From Actinacidiphila rubida (lineage in GTDB: Bacteria > Actinomycetota > Actinomycetes > Streptomycetales > Streptomycetaceae): DNA of 47,451 nucleotides. Each line of letters opens with the position of its first letter. The stretch's first letter is position 1. Below, in pieces: positions 27,991 through 35,768 of the stretch. Location of the stretch: the NCBI RefSeq assembly GCF_900110255.1, contig NZ_FODD01000050.1, positions 1 through 47,451 of the forward strand, in the 5' to 3' direction. A program made the translations under genes and the position numbers. The notes below the pieces were generated by a model that was not told the origin of the DNA, did not search any database, and saw only the letters and a list, made by a program, of their open reading frames with translations.

Positions 27991-28866
27991 ATGCACAGTC
28001 AGCATTCGATTCCCGCGATCAAGATTCCGGGAACCACCAGCCACATGCTCGCGCCTCGCGGCGCAGACAGCAGTCAGGGAAAGCTGCGCTACCTCCAAGC
28101 GGGAAGCGGCTCGCCGCTGATCCTGCTGCACACCGTACGCACGCAGGCCGAGCACTTTCGGTCCCTGATTCCACTTGTCGCGGACCGCTATACCGTATAC
28201 GCCCTCGACCTACCGGGGATGGGTTATTCCGAGATCGTTCCCGGCGCCTCCTATGAAGAACCGGCGATGCGCGCGGCGGTTGAGCGGCTGATCACGGAAC
28301 TCGACCTTCGCGATGTGACCCTGCTCGGCGAGTCGATGGGAGCGGTATACGCTCTGACCACCGCCGCCGACCTGCCCGGGCGGGTCAGGCGCGTCATCGC
28401 GGTCAACGCGTACGACTTCCGTGGCGGGATCCTCCGATCCAGCCTTCTCGCCCGGCTGATCATCGGCGGCGTGCTCACACCGCTGGTCGGCCCGGTGATG
28501 GCCAGGATGGAGACAAAGGCCATCCTGCGTGGGGTCATGCACGGAGGTCTCGGCGACAAGTCCGCCCTCAAGGCGGACTACGTGGAAGAACTCTCCAGGG
28601 TGGGCCACCGTCCTGGCTACGCGGTCGTCGCGCGGGCCGTGTACCAGAACATGGCCAGCCTCATCGCCGCCCGACCGCGCTACCGCGAGGTCAAGGCCCC
28701 CGTCCACCTCGTCTACGGAGAGAAGGACTGGTCCCGCGTCTCGGACCGGGAAGCCAACAAGGAGCTTCTGCCGTCCGCCGATGTCACTGAGGTTGCGGGC
28801 GCGGGCCACTTCATTGCGCTCGAACGACCCGACGTGCTGGCCGAGCTGCTCAACGCAGCGGGGTAA
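27991..28866 (+). CDS. Alpha/beta hydrolase with Ser nucleophile
   Basis: Soluble alpha/beta hydrolase of 291 residues. The nucleophile elbow is LGESMG with Ser115, a catalytic acid is likely in the VYGEKDWSRV segment, and His273 lies in GAGHFIALERPD. The usual HGxP oxyanion motif reads LLHTVRTQAEHF, so the oxyanion hole is atypical. The ATG at 27991 is chosen for AAGGA about 8 nt upstream; a longer frame to 27880 has no such site. An esterase or C-C-bond hydrolase role is possible. It follows the broken region and starts the second part of the run with the transporter, NmrA-like and methyltransferase genes. Pairing with the Asp-type hydrolase suggests work on a common xenobiotic or lipid-derived compound, which is inference. 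Confidence 0.86.
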   Translation: MHSQHSIPAIKIPGTTSHMLAPRGADSSQGKLRYLQAGSGSPLILLHTVRTQAEHFRSLIPLVADRYTVYALDLPGMGYSEIVPGASYEEPAMRAAVERLITELDLRDVTLLGESMGAVYALTTAADLPGRVRRVIAVNAYDFRGGILRSSLLARLIIGGVLTPLVGPVMARMETKAILRGVMHGGLGDKSALKADYVEELSRVGHRPGYAVVARAVYQNMASLIAARPRYREVKAPVHLVYGEKDWSRVSDREANKELLPSADVTEVAGAGHFIALERPDVLAELLNAAG

Positions 28867-28954
28867 TCATGCCCCTATTCGACGGACTCGCCCTGTGCCG
28901 AAGCCATGACCATCGCGCCCGCCACGCGCGAACCATCCAACCCCAGGGGTCCCG

Positions 28955-30007
28955 ATGATGTCCGCAGCCGTTGGCGCCGGGCCGGATTCCAGCGCCCGGG
29001 ATTCCACCGGGTCCGTCGCGTCGGACCTGCACCCTGCCACACTGGTCGCCGACGCCCGCTGGACCACTCGCTCCGAAAGAATCAACCTGCTGTCGATATC
29101 GCTGGGCGCAGCGGGAACCGGCGGAGCATGGCAATCAGCCTCGGCCACGCTCTCCGTCCCCATCGGAGTGAGCGATGTGCTGTTCACGATCAGCGGCCTG
29201 GTATGGGTTGTGCTGCTCGGCGAGTACATCCGCCACGGAGGTGCCCGCTGGAGCGCTCTGCAGCACGACCTGCGCCATCCTGCGCAGGGCTTCACGCTTG
29301 CCTACATACCCATCATCGGCATGCTCTTCGCCGGGCACGTCTCCAGGTTCGGACTCGAGGCTGCTCGCTGGTCCTACGCCGTCTTCGCTGTCGTGGCCGG
29401 CCTTGTAGCGGCCCGCCTGCTGGCCTACTGGTTCACCGGAACGCTGAATTCGACAAGGCTGCACCCGGGATATCTGCTCCCGGTGTCGTCGGGACCGTTC
29501 ATCGCCAGCATCAACGCGTCGGTCGTTCAATGGCCGAAGGTCGCCGACGCCGCCTTCGCCATCGGCCTGCTCTACTGGCTCGTCTTCGGCACTGTCATCC
29601 TGAGCAGCCTTGTGGCAAGCAGCGGCATGCCCGTCCAGGCACGCCCGACCCTCACCGTGCTGATCATTCCGCCGGCCGCCGGCGGACTGGCGTGGATAGC
29701 CGCTCACCCCGGACCCGTGGACGCCGTCGGGTACGGATTCGCCGGGCTGCTCGCGTTCACCATCCTCATAGTCGCTTCCCTTCTGCCGGACCTGGCCCTG
29801 CCCACGTTCCACACCGGGTACTGGATCTTCTCGTTTCCGGTCGCGGCGAGCGCCAACTTCGTCATCCGCTGGTCCCACGGAGCGGATCTATCCGGCTGGC
29901 AGACGGTGAGCTGGTTGATGCTCGCAGCAGCGACCCTGTTCTGGCTGGCGCTCGCAGCAGCCACCATCGCCCATGCCTTCCGGCCAACGCGGGGCACGGC
30001 TCAGTAA
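28955..30007 (+). CDS. TDT family transporter (TehA/Mae1/SLAC1/Ssu1-like)
   Basis: Membrane protein of 350 residues with about ten hydrophobic segments after a Ser/Ala-rich N-terminus of some 50 residues. The pattern and length fit the tellurite-resistance/dicarboxylate (TDT) transporter and voltage-dependent anion channel superfamily. Members move malate, chloride or nitrate (SLAC1), tellurite-related species, and sulfite (yeast Ssu1). ATG at 28955 (a second ATG follows at once) is preceded by a run of G. Its gene lies in the same direction between a hydrolase and an NmrA-like gene, downstream of an MBL-rhodanese enzyme of the sulfite-producing type. Sulfite or sulfonate export is therefore attractive but unproven. 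Confidence 0.8.
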   Translation: MMSAAVGAGPDSSARDSTGSVASDLHPATLVADARWTTRSERINLLSISLGAAGTGGAWQSASATLSVPIGVSDVLFTISGLVWVVLLGEYIRHGGARWSALQHDLRHPAQGFTLAYIPIIGMLFAGHVSRFGLEAARWSYAVFAVVAGLVAARLLAYWFTGTLNSTRLHPGYLLPVSSGPFIASINASVVQWPKVADAAFAIGLLYWLVFGTVILSSLVASSGMPVQARPTLTVLIIPPAAGGLAWIAAHPGPVDAVGYGFAGLLAFTILIVASLLPDLALPTFHTGYWIFSFPVAASANFVIRWSHGADLSGWQTVSWLMLAAATLFWLALAAATIAHAFRPTRGTAQ

Positions 30008-30070
30008 CCGGGCTTCACGGCAGCCGCCGAGGCCCGCCGACCACGCGCTTTTCCTGAAAGCGAGGCCATC

Positions 30071-31012
30071 ATGGAACGCAATCTCCTGGTGATCGGGGCC
30101 ACCGGTAAGACGGGTAGCCTGACGACAGAACTGCTCCTTGAGCAAGGCCACCACGTTCGCGCGCTTGTCCGCCGCAGAGACGAACGCGCCGCGAGGCTTG
30201 CCGACCGCGGTGCGCAAATCGTGAGGGGCGATGTCCAGGACATCAACACCCTGACCGAGGCGACCAAAGGCATCGACGCACTGTACTTCACGTATCCACT
30301 GGCGCCAGGTCTGGTGGAAGCCACGGCGAACGTCGCCCAAGCGGCAGCCGAGAACGGCGTGCAGGCAATTGTCAACATGTCACAGATCTCCGCCCGCCAT
30401 GAGAGCGCCAGCAACGCAGCGCGCCAGCACTGGATCGCAGAACGGGTGCTCGACCGCTTCCCGGTAGCCGCCACACACCTGCGACCGACCTTCTTCGCCG
30501 AGTGGCTGGTCATGATGTGGGACGGAACCGGAACGCTACGGTTCCCCTTCGCCGACGGTCGCCACGCACCGATTGCCGCGAGCGATCAGGCAAGAGTGAT
30601 CGCCGCCATCCTCGACGACCCCGCCCCTCATGCGGGCAAGGCATATTCGCTGTTCGGGCCGGTGGAGCTCGACCACCACGAGATCGCCGAAAAGATGTCG
30701 CGGGCGCTCGGCCGCGAGGTCATCTACCAGGCGATCGAGCTCGAGGACTTCGCCGCCATCCTGGAGAAGTGGGGGGCATCCAAGCATCTGGCCCAGCACC
30801 TTCTCGCCGTCGCGATCGACTATCGCAACGGCGTTTTCGCCGGCACGAACGAACTTGTCGAGAAGATCAGTGGCGTTCCCCCTATGGACGTCGAGAGCTT
30901 CGTCTCTCAGAACCGTGCGTTCTACGACAACACACGAGCTGACGTCGGCAGGCCCACGACTTTGTTCAACGCGAAACCCACTCAGGGGTCGGTTCGACCC
31001 CGCAAGGAGTAG
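30071..31012 (+). CDS. NmrA-like NAD(P)-binding protein
   Basis: Atypical short-chain dehydrogenase-like protein of 313 residues. The Rossmann nucleotide site GATGKTG is at residues 9-15, and ALVRRRDERAARL soon after suggests NADP(H) preference. Further typical segments are GDVQDINTL and LRPTFFAEW. The SDR catalytic YxxxK is absent, as in NmrA/HSCARG redox sensors and NAD(P)H-quinone-type members. It could be a redox sensor or a reductase. The ATG is at 30071 after a purine-rich AAAGCGAGG. It is followed 5 bases later by the methyltransferase gene, so the two are almost certainly co-translated. Confidence 0.88.
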   Translation: MERNLLVIGATGKTGSLTTELLLEQGHHVRALVRRRDERAARLADRGAQIVRGDVQDINTLTEATKGIDALYFTYPLAPGLVEATANVAQAAAENGVQAIVNMSQISARHESASNAARQHWIAERVLDRFPVAATHLRPTFFAEWLVMMWDGTGTLRFPFADGRHAPIAASDQARVIAAILDDPAPHAGKAYSLFGPVELDHHEIAEKMSRALGREVIYQAIELEDFAAILEKWGASKHLAQHLLAVAIDYRNGVFAGTNELVEKISGVPPMDVESFVSQNRAFYDNTRADVGRPTTLFNAKPTQGSVRPRKE

Positions 31013-31016
31013 CGCC

Positions 31017-31796
31017 GTGACCTACAGCGAAACCGGCATCATCGCCACCATAGAGCGGCTCACAGGAGTAAACGTGACTGCACTGCCGCGGGAGCAGCTC
31101 GATGACATCGACCAGTATCACGCCGGCGGCCCCGAAGCGATCGAACGCCTGATCCCGCATCTCGCACTCACCGCCGGGACGACGGCACTGGACGTCGGCT
31201 CCGGCCTCGGCGGTCCAGCACGTCAAATCGCCCGGACCACCGGCTGCAATGTCGTCGGCGTCGACATCACCCCCGCCTATGTGGACGCTGCCCAAGCCCT
31301 GACCGACGCTGCAGGACTCACCGCGCAGACCAAGTTCTACCGGAGCGACATCGGCAGCTTCGACCAGACCGGATTCGACGCCGCATACACCATCCACGTC
31401 CAAATGAACATCGCGGACAAAAAGGCGTTCTACTCCGAGATCGCCCGGAGGCTTCGGGCGGGAGGGCGGCTCGCAATCTTCGAGGTTTGCCGAAGCGCCG
31501 ACGGTGTGCCAGCACTACCGTTGCCGTGGTCGCTCGATGGCACCGACAGCCATCTGACCACCGCCGACGACCTGCGCGACACGATCCAATCCAGCGGTTT
31601 CACCCTGCTGGACTGGGCCGACGACAGCGCTTGGGCACGCCAGTGGTTCGACGATCTGGGCAAGCGCCTCTCAGCCGGAACTGCTGCAGCCCAACTCCCT
31701 GCGTTGCTCACCGACGGCCCGGCGCGCATGCTCAACTTCGCGATCGCGATCGCCACGGGCGCCGTGACCATCAATCGCGGCCTGTTCACCGTGTAA
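31017..31796 (+). CDS. SAM-dependent class I methyltransferase
   Basis: Cytoplasmic methyltransferase of 259 residues. SAM motif I is LDVGSGLGGPARQ near 58-70, the acidic residue ending strand 2 is in VVGVDITPAYVDAA, motif II is FDAAYTIHVQMNI, and motif III is LRAGGRLAIFEV. The leader DDIDQYHAGGPEA resembles small-molecule methyltransferases of the tocopherol/sarcosine methyltransferase type. The GTG at 31017 is preferred: AAGGAG overlaps the previous gene's stop at ideal distance. It is the last gene of the run, with a hairpin after it. Methylation of a small acceptor (a thiol, phenol or amine) is likely; the acceptor is unknown. Confidence 0.88.
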   Translation: MTYSETGIIATIERLTGVNVTALPREQLDDIDQYHAGGPEAIERLIPHLALTAGTTALDVGSGLGGPARQIARTTGCNVVGVDITPAYVDAAQALTDAAGLTAQTKFYRSDIGSFDQTGFDAAYTIHVQMNIADKKAFYSEIARRLRAGGRLAIFEVCRSADGVPALPLPWSLDGTDSHLTTADDLRDTIQSSGFTLLDWADDSAWARQWFDDLGKRLSAGTAAAQLPALLTDGPARMLNFAIAIATGAVTINRGLFTV

Positions 31797-31832
31797 AACC
31801 GATCCTGCCGGAGCGGGGCCGATGGCAGGCAG

Positions 31833-31862
31833 CCGCGTCAGGGTTCGATTCCCTCAACGCGG
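31833..31862 (+). terminator. Hairpin after the methyltransferase gene
   Basis: CCGCGT (31833-31838) pairs with ACGCGG (31857-31862), and AGGG (31840-31843) with CCCT (31851-31854), around a TTCGATT loop with small bulges. It lies 36 bp after the stop and probably ends the operon. The loop mimics a tRNA T-arm by chance. Confidence 0.6.
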
Positions 31863-32142
31863 GGCGTGCTCGGCTATCGGTCCCGAGCTGGTAAACCCCA
31901 GAGCGTAGCCCTCAACCGCAGCGTCGGTTCGACCGCGTGGCCCCTGACAACGGCTGACGCAATGAGGCGGATTGGTTCTGGTGGCCGTGTCTGGCCTGTG
32001 AGTTAGGTGTTGGGCGGGTCGTTGGAGCCTCGCGTGGATTGTTTCGGATGTGTTGTGGAAGCAGATCGGGCCGATCCTGATGAAGAGGGTGCGGCGGTTT
32101 CGGTATCCGGGTCGCAGGCTAGTTCCGGACCGCGAGGTGCTG

Positions 32143-32298
32143 TGCGGCGGCTCGAACATCGAAATCCTCGCACCGGGCGCTTTCCTTTCATCGATCGTGC
32201 CCCTCGACGTCTTTTTCACCTTCCAGCAGTACTTCGTGGAGGGCGTGATGGTGAGATCCCTCAAGTGGAGCCGGTGCGGGGCCCGGTACCTCCCCTAG
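32143..32298 (+). pseudogene. Relic of a MalG-type sugar ABC permease (C-terminus only)
   Basis: In frame with 32155 the sequence reads NIEILAPGAFLSSIVPL, then DVFFTFQQYFVEGVMVRSLK, and stops at 32298. It aligns residue for residue with the C-terminus of the intact permease at 10086-11030 (NIDVLAPGAFLSLIVPL ... QRHFVEGVMAGSVK). Upstream of about 32143 the similarity vanishes, so only the last 40-50 codons survive. The rest of 31863-32142 shows no gene. This suggests a former sugar-transport locus removed by deletion or replacement. Confidence 0.75.
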
Positions 32299-32310
32299 TC
32301 AGGGCCCCGC
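32276..32310 (+). terminator. Intrinsic terminator of the permease relic
   Basis: A perfect 9-bp stem (32276-32284 with 32302-32310) with a 17-nt loop overlaps the relic's stop and is followed by ACTTTTG. This is one of the few hairpins here with a T-run, and it looks like the original terminator of the lost permease gene. Confidence 0.7.
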
Positions 32311-32379
32311 ACTTTTGTCGACATCGGGCGGTAGCGTGTCCCCGCCGCTGCCCCGGACAAGCCGATGGGAGTCCTGGAG

Positions 32380-33045
32380 ATGACGAGCCGGGCGCGGGAC
32401 AATTTCTTCAAAGACTGCGAGCATATCGACCGCTTGCTCGAAATTCGCAATAAGGTCACCGCGGACGAGTATGGCGGGCTCCGGCAGGACGCAGACACGC
32501 TCCACAACTCAGCGTCGGTGTTATTGACAGCCTTCTGGGGTGCATTTTGCCAAGAACTCGCAGCCGATGCACTCGACCGCTTGATCGAGCACGCGCGCGG
32601 CGCGGACGAGCTTCCGGCGTATATCCAGAGGCTGGCCGACTGGGAGCCGCCATCACAGGCTGACGGGTGGGTCCGCGGGCATCCCACCGACCGAGATTGG
32701 TGCGCCTTGTTATCCGCTCGTGCAGTTCACATCCGACGATACAGCGGTGCGGGACTCCTGGCTCGCGCAACCACCCAGGTGAACGAACTATTCAAGACGG
32801 CCATCGGAAATGACCAGATCTCCCGGTCCTGGTACTGGCCCGGAATGGAGTCGGCGCAAGCCGCCGCCAGGCTCGACCTGCTCGTGAAGCTCAGGGGGAG
32901 GGACCATCGAAATACCGCGGCGGGACCTATAGTGAGCCGTCGGATCGACTCGGACTACCGCCATGTCCGCAAACTCGTCCGGCGTACCGAAATTGCCGTC
33001 GAACAAACACTCGCCAATATGACCTGGGGAGGCGAAGTACACTGA
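32380..33045 (+). CDS. HEPN-like hypothetical protein
   Basis: Helical soluble protein of 221 residues. SVLLTAFWGAFCQELAADALDRLIEH resembles the first helices of RiboL-PSP-HEPN/MAE_28990-type proteins. The C-terminal LDLLVKLRGRDHRNTAAG resembles the catalytic R(x)nH helix of HEPN ribonucleases, though the spacing (Arg172-x3-His176) is shorter than the usual R-x4-6-H. Base composition is lower in GC than the neighbours, suggesting acquisition. An ATG 15 bases upstream (32365) is an alternative start. HEPN proteins are often RNases in toxin-antitoxin or phage-defence settings, but no partner gene is visible. Family call is tentative. Confidence 0.6.
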   Translation: MTSRARDNFFKDCEHIDRLLEIRNKVTADEYGGLRQDADTLHNSASVLLTAFWGAFCQELAADALDRLIEHARGADELPAYIQRLADWEPPSQADGWVRGHPTDRDWCALLSARAVHIRRYSGAGLLARATTQVNELFKTAIGNDQISRSWYWPGMESAQAAARLDLLVKLRGRDHRNTAAGPIVSRRIDSDYRHVRKLVRRTEIAVEQTLANMTWGGEVH

Positions 33046-33389
33046 CTGGAAGGAAAATTGATCGCGCATCGCGTGAGTGTCGTTCCGCTGCCCGCAGTGC
33101 GCTCCTGGTCGCTGAGTCGCTCGATTGCGCTTGATCGCCGTACAAAGGCCCACGCAATGAGCTTCTTCGAGGTGGCCACCGATCGGGTGATGGCTGTGAG
33201 TCGCATCGGCCGAGGCCTCCGGGCTGTTGATCGAGATGTCTGACGTCTCATTCACGCTGCTCGGGGGCCTCGTTGGTCGTCTATCCTGCCGCACTCGACC
33301 TGCCTCATGCGCTCGTGGAGTGGGTGACCATGCTGAATCGGTGCTCCTTCCCTCACGAGCCCGGGCATCGTCTGTGCCCCAGGCCGCGG
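33046..33389. other. Gap without a convincing gene
   Basis: This 344-bp stretch lies between the HEPN-like gene and the exporter gene, which face each other. Short frames exist on both strands, including a minus-strand one opening near 33250 (VNETSDISINSPEAS), but none has family resemblance or a solid ribosome site. Nothing else was recognised. Confidence 0.5.
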
Positions 33390-34133
33390 TCATGTGAACG
33401 CATCGGCGAGCATGAAGACCGCCACGCCGAGCAGGACGAAGGCAAAGATGCGCTGCAGAGTGCCGCCGCTGATCTTCGCCGCCAGACGCTTGCCGTCCCA
33501 GGCCGCGAGGACGGCTGCTGCGGCGAATGGCCCGATCACCGCCCAGCGAAGGTCTCCTCCCGTTCCGGTGCGGGCGGCAAGTGCGGCGAGGGAGTTGACG
33601 TTGATGACCAGCAGGCTGGTGCCCACGGCCTGCCGCATCCGTAGACCGAGAACGTCCACCAGGGCGGGCACTGCCAGAAATCCGCCGCCGACGCCGAGGA
33701 ACCCGGTCACGGCGCCCAGACCGGCGCCGGCAGCCGCCGCCTTCTCCGGCCGGATGCCGTGGCGCGCTACGGCTGCGGCGGGCCGGAGCATCCGCACTGC
33801 CGCCACGCCGGCGAGGACGGCGAACGCGGCGGTGAGCGCCGCCTGCGGGAGGTGCGCCGTGGCGGCACCGGCCAGGAAGGCGGGGATGATGCCGGCTGCG
33901 GCGAACCGGACCCCGGTCCGCCACGCCACGTTGCCGTCGCGGGCGTGTGCCGCCAGTCCCGTTGCGGAGGTGACCGTCACGATGATCAGGCTTGCGGTGG
34001 TGGCCGCCGCCGGGGTGAAGCCGAGCAGGTAGATCAGCGCCGGGACGGCCAATACGCTGCCTCCGCCGCCCAGGGCGCCGAGGGCCAGACCGACGACGGC
34101 TCCTGCAGCGAGGGCGAGGATGAGGATGCTCAC
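33390..34133 (-). CDS. TauE/SafE (TSUP) family sulfite/anion exporter
   Basis: Inner-membrane protein of 247 residues with about seven to eight hydrophobic segments. The family's two Gly-rich motifs are present: LGALGGGGSVLAVPALIYLLG near the start and GFLGVGGGFLAVPALVDVLG in the second half. TSUP proteins export sulfite, sulfoacetate or related anions, or import thiosulfate in some cases. The ATG overlaps the stop of the upstream MBL-rhodanese pseudogene, so both were one operon under the CsoR/CstR-type operators at 34576-34626. In intact versions of this layout, sulfite made from persulfide leaves through the exporter. With the upstream gene frameshifted, translation here may depend on its own weak site. 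Confidence 0.88.
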   Translation of the reverse strand: MSILILALAAGAVVGLALGALGGGGSVLAVPALIYLLGFTPAAATTASLIIVTVTSATGLAAHARDGNVAWRTGVRFAAAGIIPAFLAGAATAHLPQAALTAAFAVLAGVAAVRMLRPAAAVARHGIRPEKAAAAGAGLGAVTGFLGVGGGFLAVPALVDVLGLRMRQAVGTSLLVINVNSLAALAARTGTGGDLRWAVIGPFAAAAVLAAWDGKRLAAKISGGTLQRIFAFVLLGVAVFMLADAFT

Positions 34134-34554
34134 GCTATCGAGCCGTGGTTACCGTGCTCGTTGACGACCGGGTACCCGGCCGCGACCCACGCATTCATGC
34201 CGCGGGTGTGGTGCGTCCTGTGGCCTGGGGTCGCCACCGCGGTCAGAGTCAGGGCGTCCTCCACGTCGACGGTGTCGCCATCGCTGAGGGCGGTGCGCGC
34301 GTAGGAGACAGGCGCGGCGGCCGGGACAAGGTAGGCGGCGCCGGTGATCCGTGCCAGTTCAAGCCCCCGGTGACGGAGTCGTTGTGGACGTGCGTCTCCG
34401 CCACGTGAGATATCCGCACCCCTTGCCGGGCCGCGGCTGCCAGCAATTGGTCGATGTCGCGCGGTGGGTCCATCACGACTGTGGTCAGCCGGCCCCCGGC
34501 CAGATAGCTCCGGTTGCCCAGCCCCTCCAGTTCGATCGTGTCCACGAAGAACAC
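34130..34554 (-). pseudogene. Decayed MBL-fold/rhodanese persulfide dioxygenase gene
   Basis: The GTG at 34554 (AAGGGAG upstream) opens a good MBL N-terminus: DTIELEGLGNRSYL, then DPPRDIDQLL and AETHVHNDSVTGG. At about 34358-34363 one base is missing. Reading continues in the next frame as ELARITGAAYLVPAAAPVSY and TAVATPGHRTHH, then jumps directly to RGMNAWVAAGYPVVNEHG. That last piece is the very end of a rhodanese domain, so roughly 250-300 codons have also been deleted. It is a paralogue of the intact gene at 25000-26358 and stops inside the start of the exporter gene. It cannot make an active enzyme. Confidence 0.85.
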
Positions 34555-34575
34555 CGCGCTCCCTTCGAGTCAATG

Positions 34576-34589
34576 TACCCCCGGGGGTA
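34576..34589. promoter_or_regulatory. CsoR/CstR-type operator 1
   Basis: A perfect 14-bp palindrome (TACCCCCGGGGGTA) of the kind bound by CsoR-family repressors, 21 bp upstream of the MBL pseudogene start. Its centre is 37 bp from that of the second operator. Confidence 0.8.
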
Positions 34590-34612
34590 TGTCAGTTCAA
34601 CTCTAACGGAGT

Positions 34613-34626
34613 TACCCCCAGGGGTA
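34613..34626. promoter_or_regulatory. CsoR/CstR-type operator 2
   Basis: TACCCCCAGGGGTA, a near-perfect palindrome matching operator 1. The two sites lay in the divergent promoter region between the MBL/exporter operon and the repressor gene until the IS element was inserted at about 34691. Confidence 0.8.
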
Positions 34627-34690
34627 TATTTCAGCGCCGCCCGCTGCGCGGTCGTCTCTGAAGAGGGCGACACTCTCACCTGGGGCGACC

Positions 34691-35736
34691 CTTACGAGTT
34701 GGTGCGTGATAGCGGGTGAGGCGTGCGGGTCCGTTGGAGGACCGCTGGTTCAGGCTTGAGCGGTGCGGTCGGAGACGAGGCCGGCGATGGCGCGGTAGGT
34801 GTCGGCCAGGCGGTCGCGGCGATGGGTCCAGCGCGTCAGTTGCTTCCAGCGTTTGTGATCGGCGAGGGCGTGTTCGACGGTGATGCGGTCGGAGGAGTGC
34901 CCGTGGCGGTCGCGTTCCCATTGTTCGACTCTGCCGGGCAGTGCTCCCGGGCGGGGTTTTCTGGGCGGTGTGATCGCTTGCCCGCGGTGGTCGCGGCTCA
35001 GGCCGAGGTAGCCGTCGTCCAGGAGGACCTCGACGTCACGGAAGTGCTGGAAACATACGGCGATGCCTTCGTTGCGGGCGGCCGTGGCGTCGTGCATACG
35101 TCCAGGCCGCAGGGCATCGGTCCACAGCGTGCGGCCCCGCCAGTCGGCGATCACGGTGGCTTTCATCGTGTTCTGTTTCTTCTTGCCCGAGACGAATGCA
35201 CGGCGTCCGCCACGGTTGGCCGGCGGTCTGCGGACCTGGATCTCGGTGGCGTCCAGCCGCAGTTCGACGCCTTCGGCCTGGGCGTAGGCGAACACGTCCG
35301 TCAGCGTCCGAAGACGCAGGCCAGGACGGTCGGGGACCGCGCACCCCCGCTCGGCAAGGAGCGCGCGTATCTCTGCGATCGCGCGGGTGACGGTGGAACG
35401 GTCGACGCCGAACAGCAGGCCCAGCACCGAATGCGGCAGGTCGTGCCGCAGATGGATCAGCGTGGCCACCAGCCGGTCGACGAACACCAACTGGTGGCGG
35501 GCACCGGCACCCGCGGTCCGTTTGCGGGCTCCTCCTCGTGCAGCATGGCGTCGGCCCTCGACCCCGGCTTGCCACGGCACGGCCAACTCCTCGGCCAGGC
35601 ACGACAGATGCTGCCGAGAGATCCCCGTAAACAGCCGATGCGCCAGCACCGACCGGTTGACCATGATCACCACACCCCGGATCATGCCACCCGCCAGACC
35701 CGACGCCTCACCCGCTATCACGCACCAACTCGTAAG
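34691..35736. mobile_element. IS5-family insertion sequence
   Basis: Perfect 34-bp terminal inverted repeats at 34691-34724 and 35703-35736 flank one transposase gene; total length about 1,046 bp. The outermost bases (CTTA.../...TAAG) are compatible with a TA-containing target duplication, but no clear longer duplication is seen. It separates the CstR-like repressor gene from the operators and target operon. The intact repeats and open transposase frame suggest a recent, possibly active copy. Confidence 0.9.
34750..35685 (-). CDS. IS5-family transposase (DDE_Tnp_4 type)
   Basis: Transposase of 311 residues from the ATG at 35685; the frame extends to a GTG at 35721 inside the inverted repeat, and an ATG at 35664 is also possible. 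An N-terminal helix-turn-helix (LPHSVLGLLFGVDRSTVTRAI) is followed by a DDE nuclease domain. The first Asp lies in LRLDATEIQV, the second in LLDDGYLGL, and the Glu in RITVEHALADHK. It catalyses transposition of the enclosing element. The sequence appears complete. Confidence 0.9.
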   Translation of the reverse strand: MIRGVVIMVNRSVLAHRLFTGISRQHLSCLAEELAVPWQAGVEGRRHAARGGARKRTAGAGARHQLVFVDRLVATLIHLRHDLPHSVLGLLFGVDRSTVTRAIAEIRALLAERGCAVPDRPGLRLRTLTDVFAYAQAEGVELRLDATEIQVRRPPANRGGRRAFVSGKKKQNTMKATVIADWRGRTLWTDALRPGRMHDATAARNEGIAVCFQHFRDVEVLLDDGYLGLSRDHRGQAITPPRKPRPGALPGRVEQWERDRHGHSSDRITVEHALADHKRWKQLTRWTHRRDRLADTYRAIAGLVSDRTAQA

Positions 35737-35768
35737 TGAACGTGCAGCACGAACGAGGAGGTGCGGCC

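Noticed and set aside
31840..31862. T-arm-like sequence GGGTTCGATTCCC suggesting a tRNA end
   Set aside because: No anticodon or acceptor arms fit. The bases pair into a terminator-like hairpin (CCGCGT with ACGCGG).
32788..33924. 378-codon minus frame over the gap 33046-33389
   Set aside because: It runs antisense through two supported genes, has no family resemblance, and only a short stretch has coding-like composition.
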